In this document: positions 9,309-18,900 of the stretch, in pieces | How the letters are laid out: every line of letters starts with the position of its first letter | How positions within the stretch are numbered: position 1 is the first letter of the stretch | Made by a program: the position numbers and the translations under genes | DNA from: Verrucomicrobiota bacterium | GTDB taxonomy: Bacteria > Verrucomicrobiota > Verrucomicrobiia > Chthoniobacterales > Chthoniobacteraceae | Length of the DNA stretch: 43,073 bases | NCBI GenBank assembly: GCA_014189875.1 | Contig: BJFP01000003.1 | Location: forward strand, 1 to 43,073 | Reading direction: 5' to 3' | Notes under the pieces: generated by a model | What the model was told of the DNA's origin: nothing | Database searches by the model: none | Seen by the model: only the letters and a program-made list of their open reading frames with translations

Positions 9309-10192
9309 CGGGGCATGATGAAGCGGAGGTAGAAAAACATCATCGGCGCGGTGAAGAGGATGCTGTCGATCAGGTCGAGCGCGCCGCCGATGCCGGGGAG
9401 GAATTTGCCGCTGTCTTTCGCGCCGCAGCTCCGTTTCAGCAGCGACTCCGCGAGGTCGCCGACGATGGCTGCGAAGCCGAGGATCAGACCGAGGATCACC
9501 GCGTGCGTCTGGTTCAAAAAGCTCAGGTGCTTCGGCATCAGCGCGACCAGCCCGCAGCCGCCGCCGACGCTGAACGCGAGCGCACCGAAGAATCCTTCCC
9601 ATGTTTTTTTCGGCGAGATGTGCGGCACGAGCGGGTGTTTGCCGATGAGCGAGCCGGTGAGATACGCGCCCATGTCACTGAACTTCGTCACCAGGACGAG
9701 GAAGAGCACATACCAGTGGCCCGTGGGATCCCCATTGATGCGCGGCGTGAGATACACGATCTTCGCCACGAAGCTGAACGGCCACGGCACGTAGAAAAGC
9801 CCGAAGAGCGTGAGCGCCATGGTCTCCAGCGGCACGAGTTCCACCACGCGCACGAACATCTGCCGCGCGAAAACCACGAGCATGAAAAGCAGCAGCGCAC
9901 CGATTTCAAAATTGTAGAGCGCATCCGGCGCCAGTCTGCGCCAGCCCAGCAGGTAGAAGCTCCCGCCGAGCATCAGCGCACCGCAGAACAGGCCGAACAT
10001 TTTGAAGTTCGGCAGCTTCTTCGCATCGAGCATCAGGTAGTATTCGAGCAGCCCCACGAGCCCGAGCCCGGAGATCAGTAGCACGAAGCCCGTCTCATTC
10101 CCGCTCAGGATGGTCCACAGAGCGAGGCTCCACAGCACGACCGTGCTGGCGAAGCGGCGGAGAAAAGTGAGCTTGCGGTCTGTCATCGGCAT
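9305..10192 (-). CDS. cdsA: Phosphatidate cytidylyltransferase CdsA
   Basis: Inner-membrane enzyme making CDP-diacylglycerol from phosphatidate and CTP. The 295-aa product has about eight hydrophobic segments and ends with the CDP-transferase signature region: TKFSDMGAYLTGSLIGKH, ISPKKTWEGFFGALAFS and the family end GDLAESLLKRSCGAKDSG followed by PGIGGALDLIDSILF, with the conserved Lys-Asp and Asp residues. Start at 10192 (MPMTDRKLTF); 10186 is equally possible. A longer frame to 10354 would only add low-complexity sequence from a repeat. It is the first gene of cdsA-dxr-rseP-ispG. uppS, often just upstream in other bacteria, is absent here. Confidence 0.94.
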   Translation of the reverse strand: MPMTDRKLTFLRRFASTVVLWSLALWTILSGNETGFVLLISGLGLVGLLEYYLMLDAKKLPNFKMFGLFCGALMLGGSFYLLGWRRLAPDALYNFEIGALLLFMLVVFARQMFVRVVELVPLETMALTLFGLFYVPWPFSFVAKIVYLTPRINGDPTGHWYVLFLVLVTKFSDMGAYLTGSLIGKHPLVPHISPKKTWEGFFGALAFSVGGGCGLVALMPKHLSFLNQTHAVILGLILGFAAIVGDLAESLLKRSCGAKDSGKFLPGIGGALDLIDSILFTAPMMFFYLRFIMPR

Positions 10193-10593
10193 GGGCGGCG
10201 CGGAACGTGACGGGCAGGCGCGGGCGTGTCGAGAGCGGAGGAAAAGCGGGGCCGACAATCTGTGGGCCCGTTTTTTGTTTCCGTGCTCGTGGTTCACATG
10301 GACCGAGACCTCTGCGAAAACCGCTGGCACTCGGATGAAAAAGAAATTCACCACGGATTACACGGATGGCTTGCAGAGGAGGATGCTTTCATCTGTGCCG
10401 TCCGTGTAATCCGTGGTTCCTCCTGTACCATTCGTGGAATTTTGCAGAGGCCTTGGATTGTCCAAGGCCGTGCGTGCATCCGGTCATCACAGCATTCGCG
10501 CGGGATGAATCTGGCCGACAGATTGCCGGCCCCACATTCCATGCGCGGGCTTGCTACGCGCACGGCGGAACCGATAGCGTCGCCGGTTCCGCA
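10193..10593. other. Divergent intergenic region cdsA/lptD, mostly repeat DNA
   Basis: These 401 bases carry no credible gene. They must contain the promoters of both cdsA (-) and lptD (+). Most of the space is taken by the composite dispersed repeat (10246-10450). It is followed by an 8-bp stem hairpin (10449-10456 with 10462-10469). Near 10510-10530 there is a further short piece resembling the repeat's gccgac-type end. Confidence 0.7.
10246..10450 (+). repeat. Composite dispersed repeat, copy A
   Basis: About 205 bp, sharing order and sequence with the element at 27981-28144 read on the other strand. Shared modules in order: a 17-bp block starting gcggggccgac (10246-10262); the stretch around 10330-10350 (ctcggatga...agaaattcaccacgg); a core inverted repeat with 17-bp perfect arms (10350-10366 with 10401-10417); and an end module gtggaattttgcagagg (10434-10450). 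Copy A has about 40 bp more than copy B after the first module. The core hairpin spells variants of accacggatt-cacggat. Confidence 0.85.
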
Positions 10594-12909
10594 ATGAAAC
10601 TCCGCACCTTCGCCCTCGCCCTCGCCGTGCTCTGCACCGGCGCGCACGGGGCACCGAAGCCGCTGCTCGGGGATTCCGATTCTCCGGGGAAGTTCGGCGA
10701 CATGCCGATTGACATCGCCGCGGAGAACCTCAGCGCCTCGGGCTCGATCTCCGTCGCCTCGGGCAATGTCCAGCTCTCGTACGGCGCCACGACGATCTTT
10801 GCCGATGAGGCGCAGTACGACCCGGCCACGCGCGACGTGATCGCCACGGGAAATGTGCGCATCTACCGCGACGGCCAACTCGTGACCGCCGAGCGCGCCG
10901 TGTACAATCTTGAGACGAAGGACATCATGAGCGTCTCGGTGAATGGCGATCATTTCCCCTACCTCTTCTCGGGAAATTCCTTCCAGAACAACGCCGGTGG
11001 CAACGGCTACCTCGTGAAGGGCGGCGTCTTTACCACGAGCGATTCGCTCCAGCAGGACTGGTCGCTCCACGCGCGCCGTATCCGGATGTACCCAAATGAC
11101 AGCGTCATCCTCTACGACGTGGATCTCTACATCGGCGAGACGCCCATCATGCGCCTGCCTTACCTCTACCATTCGCTGAGCGCTGACAACGCCTTCAGCA
11201 TCGTCCCCGGCTACCGCTCGGTGTGGGGCGGCTACTTGCAGACCAAGTTCACCTTCCCGCTCACCGAAAAACTCGGCGCAACGCTGCGGATGGACTATCT
11301 CTCGAGCCGCGGTTTCGCCGTCGGCATCGGTACCAAGTGGTCATCGGAGGACGATGGCGGAAAAAGCTGGGGCCGCTTCAGCGCGTACGGGCTGAACGAC
11401 TCCGGGACAGAAATCAACAGGACCGCCCTCGCACGGGAGACCATCTCCTCCGGCCGCTACCGTGTCTCGCTCCAGGCGCGGCAATATCTCACCGACGACA
11501 TCTACGCCTCGGTGAACATCAACAAGCTGAGCGACACGCGCTTTCTGCAGGACTTCGACCAGTCGGAATTCATCCGCAATCCGAATCCCGACAACACGGT
11601 GAGCATTACGAAATTCGCCGACGAATACACCATGACGCTGCTCGCGCGGAAGCAGGTGAACGAATTCTTCGACACTACGGAACGCCTGCCCGAGTTCGCG
11701 ATCGACCTGACCCGCCAGCCCATTCTCGGCAGCAGGGCATTTTACGAAGGGCAGACGTCGGTCGGCAGCTACCACCGGAATTTCGCACAAGGCACCGCGC
11801 TGCCCGACTACGGCTACACGCGCGTGGATTCGTTCCACCAGTTCCTTTTCCCGCAGACCTACGGCGGCTGGCTCAGTGTCGTCCCGCGCGTCGGCGTCCG
11901 TGGCACCTGGTATTCCGAGACGGGCAGCACCGTTCAGACCACGCCGCTCACCCCGCTCGAACGCAGCGCGCTCGTAATCAAAAACGCCGACGGCACGATC
12001 AACCGCCTCATGAAGACCGGCTCCGTTTTCCGTCCCGTCTTCAATGCGGGCGTCGAGACCTCGTTCAAGGCATCGAAAGCCTACGAGAGCGTGCAGAGCC
12101 GCAAGTGGGGGCTCGACGGCATGAGGCACATCGTCCAGCCGTACGCAAATCTCAGCTACGTCACCACCGACTCGAACGGCAAACAGATCTACCAGATCGA
12201 CCGCCTCCAGCGCACCTCGCAGTTGCCGGGGATTGATTTCCCGACCTTTAACAGCATTGACGCCATTACCAATTGGAACATCGCGCGCGTCGGCGTGCGC
12301 AACCGCCTCCAGACGCGCCGCGACGATTCCACGTTCAACTGGCTGGAGATGGACAGCTTCATGGACATCCGCCTCCAGAGCCCGAACTTTGGCTCCCTAG
12401 ATCCCGATCCGGGGCGCTATTCGAATTTCGTCAACCGCATCCGCTGGAACCCCGTCCCGTGGGCCGCCGTCACGGTGGAATCGCAGCTCCCGCTCCTCGA
12501 CAAAGGCTTCACCGAGGTAAATTCCGACATCTACTTCATGCCAAACGACCGCATGAACTTCAGCGTCGGCCACCGCTACCTGAATGGCAACGTGCTCTTC
12601 CTGGACAGCTCGCTCGTGAACATCGGCGCCTACTACCGCCTCAACGACGACTGGAGTCTCTCCGCGCGCGGCGTGTACGAATTCCGCGACAACATCTTCG
12701 AGTTCCAGAGCTACGAAATCCACCGGAACCTCACGAGCTGGGTCGCCAGCATCGGCTTCACCGCCCGCAACAACGGCACCGCCGCCAAGTCTCAGAACGA
12801 CTACGGCGTCACCCTCTCCTTCACGCTCAAGGATCTCCCGAACATCCGCCTCCCGCTGAATGTGAATCCCGGTCTGACCGACAACACGGCGAGCAGTACG
12901 AGCCGGTAG
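10594..12909 (+). CDS. lptD: LPS-assembly outer-membrane protein LptD (OstA)
   Basis: Outer-membrane beta-barrel that inserts lipopolysaccharide into the outer leaflet with LptE. The start at ATG 10594 gives a signal peptide (MKLRTFALALAVLCTGAHG) and a 771-aa protein, about the size of E. coli LptD. Residues ~35-130 form the OstA/LptA-like periplasmic domain (SGNVQLSYGATTIFADEAQY, then ATGNVRIYRDGQLVTAERA). The rest is rich in alternating aromatic/polar strands typical of the barrel (PYLYHSLSADNAFSIVPGYR, GTKWSSEDDGG, RPVFNAGVETSF). It is divergent from cdsA. The long leader region upstream is repeat-derived. Presence of lptD implies an LPS-type outer membrane. The barrel assignment is by pattern, without strand prediction. 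Confidence 0.88.
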   Translation: MKLRTFALALAVLCTGAHGAPKPLLGDSDSPGKFGDMPIDIAAENLSASGSISVASGNVQLSYGATTIFADEAQYDPATRDVIATGNVRIYRDGQLVTAERAVYNLETKDIMSVSVNGDHFPYLFSGNSFQNNAGGNGYLVKGGVFTTSDSLQQDWSLHARRIRMYPNDSVILYDVDLYIGETPIMRLPYLYHSLSADNAFSIVPGYRSVWGGYLQTKFTFPLTEKLGATLRMDYLSSRGFAVGIGTKWSSEDDGGKSWGRFSAYGLNDSGTEINRTALARETISSGRYRVSLQARQYLTDDIYASVNINKLSDTRFLQDFDQSEFIRNPNPDNTVSITKFADEYTMTLLARKQVNEFFDTTERLPEFAIDLTRQPILGSRAFYEGQTSVGSYHRNFAQGTALPDYGYTRVDSFHQFLFPQTYGGWLSVVPRVGVRGTWYSETGSTVQTTPLTPLERSALVIKNADGTINRLMKTGSVFRPVFNAGVETSFKASKAYESVQSRKWGLDGMRHIVQPYANLSYVTTDSNGKQIYQIDRLQRTSQLPGIDFPTFNSIDAITNWNIARVGVRNRLQTRRDDSTFNWLEMDSFMDIRLQSPNFGSLDPDPGRYSNFVNRIRWNPVPWAAVTVESQLPLLDKGFTEVNSDIYFMPNDRMNFSVGHRYLNGNVLFLDSSLVNIGAYYRLNDDWSLSARGVYEFRDNIFEFQSYEIHRNLTSWVASIGFTARNNGTAAKSQNDYGVTLSFTLKDLPNIRLPLNVNPGLTDNTASSTSR

Positions 12910-13048
12910 CCGCCTAGCGCGGTGGAGAGTGTCGTGGGTGATTTTCAAACTGAAGCTCCTCCCTGTGTCCCGCGGTTCCCCTCGTGATCCTCGCTCGCCA
13001 CGCCCCCCGCCTTGCGTTTCGCGTACTCGCGCGTAGCCTCCGCGCCCC

Positions 13049-14320
13049 ATGCTCGACATCGCGCTCATCCGCAAAACGCCAGACGAAATCAAAGCCCGCC
13101 TCGCAGGCCGCGCCGGCGATTGGGCGGCACAAATTGACGCCGTCCTCCGCTGCGACATCCAGCGCCGCCAGGCCGAGACGAAGCTCCAGCAGCTCCAGGC
13201 CGACCGCAACCGCATCAGCAAGGAGATCGGCGCAAAGAAAAAAGCCGGCGAAGACACGAGCGCGATCGAGGCGGAGGTGCGCGGCTTCGGCGAAGACATG
13301 AAGCTCCTCCACGAGGAGAGCGCCGCACTCGACACCGAGCAGCGCGATCTCTTGCTCGGCATCCCGAACACCCCGCACGAGCAGTGCCCGCACGGCACCG
13401 ATGCCGCCGCGAACCCCGAACTCCGCGCGTGGGGCACAAAGCCCGCATTCGCCTTCCAGCCGAAATCGCACGTCGAACTCGGCGAAAATCTCGGCCTTTT
13501 CGACTTCAACCGCGCGACGAAAATCGCCGGCCCGGCATTCACCTGCTACACCGGCCCCGGCGCACGGCTCGAACGCGCGCTCATCAATTTTCTCCTCGAC
13601 ACACACACGCGCCCCGGCGGCTACACAGAGATCGCCCCGCCGCTCCTCGTGAACGCCGACGCGCTCATCGGCACCACGCAGCTCCCAAAATTCGCCGACC
13701 AGCTCTACCACTGCCCCGAGGACAACCTCTACCTCGTCCCCACCGCCGAGGTCCCCGTCACAAATCTCCACCGCGAGGAAATCCTGAAGCTCGATCAGCT
13801 CCCGCTGAAATACGCCGCCTACACGCCCTGCTTCCGCCGCGAAGCCGGAGCCGCCGGCCTAGGCACGCGCGGGCTCATCCGCATGCACCAGTTCGACAAA
13901 GTCGAACTCGTGAAAATCTGCCACCCCTCACAGAGCATGGCCGAATTGGAACTGCTCACCGCCGACGCCGAACGCATCCTGCAAACCCTCGGCCTGCACT
14001 ACCGCATCATCGAACTCTGCACCGGCGACCTCGGCTTCGGCTCCACGAAAACCTACGACATCGAAGTCTGGGCCCCCGGCCAGGGCAGCTACCTCGAAGT
14101 GTCGAGTTGCTCCAATTTCGGCGACTACCAAGCCCGCCGCATGGCGCTGCGCTTCAAGGACGAGAACGGCAAAAACCAATTCTGCCACACGCTTAACGGC
14201 TCCGGCACCGCGCTCGCCCGCCTCTACGTCGCGCTCCTCGAAAACCACCAGCAGCCCGACGGCACCATCGTCATCCCCGAGCCGCTGCGCCCATATTTCG
14301 GCGCGGAGAAAATCGGGTGA
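13049..14320 (+). CDS. serS: Seryl-tRNA synthetase
   Basis: Class II aminoacyl-tRNA synthetase charging tRNA-Ser, cytosolic. The 423 aa start with MLDIALIRKTPDEIKARL, followed by the long antiparallel coiled-coil arm (residues ~30-110, rich in Gln/Glu/Lys) that binds the tRNA. The catalytic core shows LVPTAEVPVTNLH, the motif 2 loop CFRREAGAAGLGTRGLIRMH, EVSSCSNFGDYQARRM, and motif 3 with LNGSGTALARLYVALLENHQ and the end EPLRPYFG. The start at 13049 is the first ATG and agrees with the family N-terminus. It lies 139 bp after lptD on the same strand. Length is normal and no defects are seen. Confidence 0.97.
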   Translation: MLDIALIRKTPDEIKARLAGRAGDWAAQIDAVLRCDIQRRQAETKLQQLQADRNRISKEIGAKKKAGEDTSAIEAEVRGFGEDMKLLHEESAALDTEQRDLLLGIPNTPHEQCPHGTDAAANPELRAWGTKPAFAFQPKSHVELGENLGLFDFNRATKIAGPAFTCYTGPGARLERALINFLLDTHTRPGGYTEIAPPLLVNADALIGTTQLPKFADQLYHCPEDNLYLVPTAEVPVTNLHREEILKLDQLPLKYAAYTPCFRREAGAAGLGTRGLIRMHQFDKVELVKICHPSQSMAELELLTADAERILQTLGLHYRIIELCTGDLGFGSTKTYDIEVWAPGQGSYLEVSSCSNFGDYQARRMALRFKDENGKNQFCHTLNGSGTALARLYVALLENHQQPDGTIVIPEPLRPYFGAEKIG

Positions 14321-14353
14321 GGCGTCGTCGCCGGAACTGCGCGTTATAGCATT

Positions 14354-14434
14354 TCAATAAAATGGATACAGCGTGTCCACGGTCTCCTTGGCGTCGCCGA
14401 TGATGATGAGGACTTTGGGTTTCGGTGCGTTCAT
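14354..14434 (-). pseudogene. 5' stub of a DJ-1/PfpI family gene
   Basis: On the minus strand ATG 14434 opens 26 codons, MNAPKPKVLIIIGDAKETVD then TLYPFY, followed by TGA at 14356-14354. This is the typical first beta-strand and helix of DJ-1/PfpI proteins (KVLIIxGDxxET...YPFYRL), where an Arg-Leu is expected next. The rest of the domain, including the nucleophile-elbow Cys, is missing; serS follows convergently within 33 bp. It begins 48 bp after the DUF1501 gene, so it was probably the third gene of that operon and was cut by a deletion. Confidence 0.62.
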
Positions 14435-14482
14435 GCGCGGAGTGTTGTGATTTGAAATGTGTGACCAAGGACGAGTGCGGCA

Positions 14483-15937
14483 TCACGCGAGGATCTGCCG
14501 GATCACCTTGCCATGCACATCCGTGAGCCGGCGCTGGATGCCGTTGTTGTAAAAGCTCAGCTTCTCGTGATCGAGTCCGAGCAGGTGCAGCGCAGTCGCG
14601 TGGAGATCGTAGCAATAGGCGGGATCCACGGCGGCCTTGAAACCGAGTTCATCGGTCTCGCCAAATGCGGTGCCGCCTTTGATTCCGCCGCCCGCGAGCC
14701 ATGCGGTGAATGCGCCGGGATTATGGTCGCGCCCCTTGCCCTGCGCTGCGGGCTGGCGGCCAAATTCCGTCGTGCAAATGACGAGCGTGCTTTCGAGCAG
14801 GCCGCGTGATTTCAAATCGGTGAGCAGCGCGGCCGCGCCCGTGTCGAGGACCGGCCCCCAGTATCCGTGGTCGCGCACGATGTCCTCGTGGCTGTCCCAG
14901 TTTGGCCGGATCTTTTTGGCCACCGTGTTTTCTGCGCCGCAGAAAATCTGCACGAAGCGCACGCCGCGCTCCACCAGCCGGCGGGCGAGCATGCACTGGC
15001 GTCCAAACGGGCCGATGTCCTCATGCCCGATCGCGTAGAGCTTGCGCGTCGCGTCGCTCTCGCCGCGCAGGTCGGCAGCTTCGGGCGCGCTGAGCTGCAG
15101 GCGCGCGGCGAGTTCGTAAGCGGCGATGCGCGCATCGAGTTCGCTGTTGCCCGAACGCGCGGCGGCGTGCTCGCGGTTTAGCGTCTGGAGAAAATCACGG
15201 CTGACCTGCTCGGCCTCGCCGCGAAGATTGCTGAACTCCTTCGGCGGAAAAAGATCGGCGATGGGCGGCTTGCCCGCATCGGTCTGCAGCGTGGTGCCCT
15301 GATGGATGGCGGGGAGGAATCCTGCGCCCCAATTGATCACACCGCCCGGCGGCAACCCGCGCGGATCGGGCAGGACGACGAATGCCGGAAGCTCGTCACT
15401 TTCACTCCCGAGCCCGTACGTGACCCACGCGCCCATGCTCGGGAAGCCGGGCAGGATGAAGCCGCTGTTCGCCATGAACATCGCCGGGCCGTGCAGTGCG
15501 CTCTTGCTCTGCATCGAGCGGATGAACGCGATGTCGTCCACGCGCTCCGCGAGCTTCGGGAAAAGATCGCTCATCCAGCGCCCGCACTGCCCGTGCTGCC
15601 GGAACGGCCAGTAGCTGCCCTGGCAGTTGCCCGGCTTCGATGCGAAGAACGTGAGCTTGCCGTCGGGATCGAATGACTTGCCTTGGCGCTTCGCGAGTTC
15701 CGGCTTGTAGTCCCACGAGTCCACATGGCTGAGCCCGCCGGGGCAGAAAATCTGGATCACGGCCTTCGCCTTCGCCATGTGGTGCGTGCGCTTCGGTGCG
15801 AGCGGATTCGTCGCCGCCTGCGCATCATTCATCATCGCCGCGAGCGCGACACCGCCGAGCCCGCCACCGAGCTGCGAGAGGAAATCGCGGCGCGTGACGA
15901 AGCGCTTTCGTTGTCCGCAGGGGAAGGCGTGGTTCAT
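14483..15937 (-). CDS. DUF1501 family Tat-exported protein, partner of DUF1549/1553 protein
   Basis: A 484-aa DUF1501 protein with a Tat signal at the N-terminus (TRRDFLSQLGGGLGGVALAA, Arg pair 16-17). Family motifs: QIFCPGGLSHVDSWDYKP, the MQSKSALHGPAMFMANSG region, LARRLVERGVRFVQIF, WDSHEDIVRDHGYWGP, TTEFGRQP, GKGRDHNPGAF, GGIKGGTAFGETDELGF and [18 protein letters not shown]. It starts three bases after the stop of the DUF1549/DUF1553 gene (15941-18988), the classic gene pair of Planctomycetes and Verrucomicrobia, so the two are almost surely co-transcribed and act together outside the cytoplasm. The family's reaction is not established. It looks intact and is only distantly similar to the protein at 602-2062. 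Confidence 0.92.
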   Translation of the reverse strand: MNHAFPCGQRKRFVTRRDFLSQLGGGLGGVALAAMMNDAQAATNPLAPKRTHHMAKAKAVIQIFCPGGLSHVDSWDYKPELAKRQGKSFDPDGKLTFFASKPGNCQGSYWPFRQHGQCGRWMSDLFPKLAERVDDIAFIRSMQSKSALHGPAMFMANSGFILPGFPSMGAWVTYGLGSESDELPAFVVLPDPRGLPPGGVINWGAGFLPAIHQGTTLQTDAGKPPIADLFPPKEFSNLRGEAEQVSRDFLQTLNREHAAARSGNSELDARIAAYELAARLQLSAPEAADLRGESDATRKLYAIGHEDIGPFGRQCMLARRLVERGVRFVQIFCGAENTVAKKIRPNWDSHEDIVRDHGYWGPVLDTGAAALLTDLKSRGLLESTLVICTTEFGRQPAAQGKGRDHNPGAFTAWLAGGGIKGGTAFGETDELGFKAAVDPAYCYDLHATALHLLGLDHEKLSFYNNGIQRRLTDVHGKVIRQILA

Positions 15938-15940
15938 GGT

Positions 15941-18900
15941 TCAGTCGAGATACAGGAACTCGTTTGCATTCATCAGCGCACGGCACAGCGCGAAGAGTCC
16001 CTGCGCGGCGACGAGCGTGGCGGCGGCGCGGGCTTCGGCGGCAGTCGGCTCACGCTGGAAAGCGAGGGAAAATGCGCGCGTGATCGCAACCTCGCGCGAG
16101 GCGGTTTCATTTTCCGCGCGAGTCGCAAAGTGCCGCGCCTGCTGGAGCGTGAACTCGTTGTTGCTCAACGCGAGCGCCTGCAGCGCGGTGGTCGTCTGCA
16201 CGCGCGCGGGCGTGAGGTTCGCCGGGTTCGGACAGTCGAGCGTGGACATGAACTGATGCGGCGTGGTGCGCACGATGAAGCGGTAGATGCTGCGGCGCCA
16301 AAGCTCCGGCTTGTCCGGCGTGATGTATTCGTAAATCGGCGCATAAGCTTCGGTGTAATTGAAATCGCGGAAGCCGGGGCCACCACGTTCGATGTTTAAT
16401 TTTCCGCTCACTGCGAGCACCGCATCGCGCAGCGATTCCGCATCGAGCCGCCGCGGATTCTGCCGCCACAGCAGGCGGTTTGCCGAATCCACCGTAGCCG
16501 CCGACGGGAGGAGGCGGGCACTCTCGATTGCGGATTGCGAATTGCGAATTGCGGAAAGGTTCCCGCTGGCTGCCTCTGCTTTTCCGCGTTCGGGATCCGC
16601 CCGCCTCGTTCCGTCGGAGGCTACGGATGATTGCCGGTACGCCGCGCTCGTGCAGATGAGCCGGTGCATGTGCTTGAGCGACGAGCCGCCTTTCAAAAAC
16701 TCGCCGCCGAGCCAGTCGAGCAACTCGGAGTGCGATGGCCTGTCTCCGCCGAGGCCGAAGTCGCTCGGCGTCGTCACGATGCCCTGGCCGAAATGGTGAT
16801 GCCACAGCCGGTTCACAAGCACGCGGCGCGTGAGCGGATTCGCGGGATCCGTGATCCATTTTGCAAGCGCAGCACGGCGTTCGCCCTCGGGCGTAGCGTT
16901 GGTTCCAAAATCAACCGCCGCGTGCTTCGTCCACGCGAATGCGCCGGGCGTGACTTCCTGCTGCGGATCCTCGGGGTTGCCGCGGCCCTGCACTTTCACG
17001 GCTGGCGGCAGCGGCTCGCTGATGGTCGCATACACTTTTGTTGGGACGGGCAGGGCTTTGTTCACGCCTCCGAGTGCGGCGGCTTGTGCGCGAAGGTCGT
17101 TGAGCTTTTCCCGCGAGGCAGCGGCGGGCTTCGACTCGTTCATCGCAGGCGCGAGTCGCGCATCGCCGAGGAAAAGCAGATCGCTGCTGATGCCATCGCC
17201 TCCATCGGTCGCCACCAAGGTGAGCGTCTTCGCGTCGGCGGGAATCTCGATGTCGAGGTGCGCACTCTCAGTCTTCTTCATCATCAGCCGCTGGAAGCGC
17301 TCCGTGGTGTCCACGAACACCGTGAAGTCTGCGAGCGTGTTCGCCGCATTCGCTGCCGCGCCAAAGCCGAGTTCAGCGGTGAAGCGCATCGCCTTCAGTC
17401 CGTTCGCCGCGCGGATTTTTGCGAGGTCGAATGTGATGCCGCTGTTCGCGTGCAGTCCGAGAATCGAATGATCCTTCGCGGCAAAATCCACGCCGTTGAT
17501 CGCCGTGCCGGGCTGTGCATTCAGAGGCCCGTTGCGAATCGCGTCCCACGTGTGACCGCTTGTCTCCGGCAGTTTTACTTCCTGCTTGAGGGCGACCGGC
17601 ACCGGATTGCGGCCATCAGGCACGAAGACCCACTGCACGAAGCCGAGCGGGTTCGGTTCAAATTTTTGCAGACGGTTCGCTGCGATGTCGCGATGGTAAC
17701 CGAGCACCGCAGTCACCGGCGTGCCGTCGCGCAGACTGATCCCCCGTCCTTTCACACCCATGCCGTGGCCATCGCCGCCGCCCACCATGTCCGCGAGATC
17801 GAGTCCTTCGCCGGAGAGCTTCGCGATCTCGGAACGCACCTTCGTGCGTTCCTTTGTCAGCCGCGCATTTTCATCCGCGATGCGCTTGGTCTCGAGCGCA
17901 TTCACTTCGCGTTCGCCGCGTTTCACGCCCGCGAAGACGGCCCACAGGCGGTAATATTCCTGCTGCGTGATCGGGTCGAGCTTGTGGTCGTGGCAGCGCG
18001 CGCAATTGATCGTGATTCCCATCGTGGACGTGATGACCTGCGTGACCATGTCGTCGAGATCGCCCGCGCGTGCGGCGCGCTTCAGCACGTCGCTTTTCGT
18101 CTCCACCTGTCCAACAAAATCCCACGGCCCTGCGGCGAGAAATCCCGTCGCAATGACTAACTGCGGATCGCCCGGCGCGAGCACGTCGCCCGCGATTTGC
18201 TCGCGGAGAAAACTGTCGTACGGCTTGTCCGCATTCAGCGACTCGATGACGTAATCGCGATACCGCCACGCATCCGGGCGGAGCATGTCGCGTTCGAAAC
18301 CGTGCGTGTCCGCGTAGTGCGCAATGTCGAGCCAGTGCCGCGCCCAGCGTTCGCCGTAGTGCGGCGAGGCGAGCAGTTCATCCACGAGCTTTTCGTAAGC
18401 GCGCGGATCGCGATCCTTCACAAACTGCTCCACGCGTTCCGGTGCCGGCGGCAGCCCGTGCAGATCGAAGCTCAACCGCCGGATGAGCGTGCGGCGATCC
18501 GCCTCGGGCGACATCGCGAGCCCCTTCTCCACGAGCTTCGCGCGGATGAAACCATCAATCGAAGCGTCCGTCGGAAATTCCGTCCGCACCGGCTGCACGG
18601 CCCAATGCTGCAGCCGCTTGTCCACCGCCGCCGCGCGGTCCGCATCATTCTCCGGCCACGCGGCGCCAGCCTCGATCCACGACTTCACCGCAGCGATCTG
18701 CACCGCGGTGAGCGCATCGCCTTTCGGCGGCATCCGCTCGTCATTGTCCGTGCTCGCGATGCGTTTGAAAAGCGAGCTTCTCCCGGCATCGCCCGGCACG
18801 ATCACCGGGCCGTCGTGCCCGCCCTTGAACGCAAACACCTTTGCATCGAGCCGCAGTTCGCCCTTCTGCTTTTTCGCACCGTGACATTCCTCGCAGCGCT

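Noticed and set aside
9309-9602. An extended dxr reading frame to 9602
   Set aside because: It overlaps cdsA completely; the ATG at 9308 coupled to the cdsA stop gives the standard DXR N-terminus.
10249-10275. GC-rich stem followed by a T-run, looking like a Rho-independent terminator on the plus strand
   Set aside because: No plus-strand gene ends upstream and it is part of the dispersed repeat copy A, so termination is not a supported function.
16631-18160. A 509-codon plus-strand frame opposite the DUF1549/1553 gene
   Set aside because: No recognisable motifs and covered by a strong gene with heme-type and DUF1549 signatures on the other strand.
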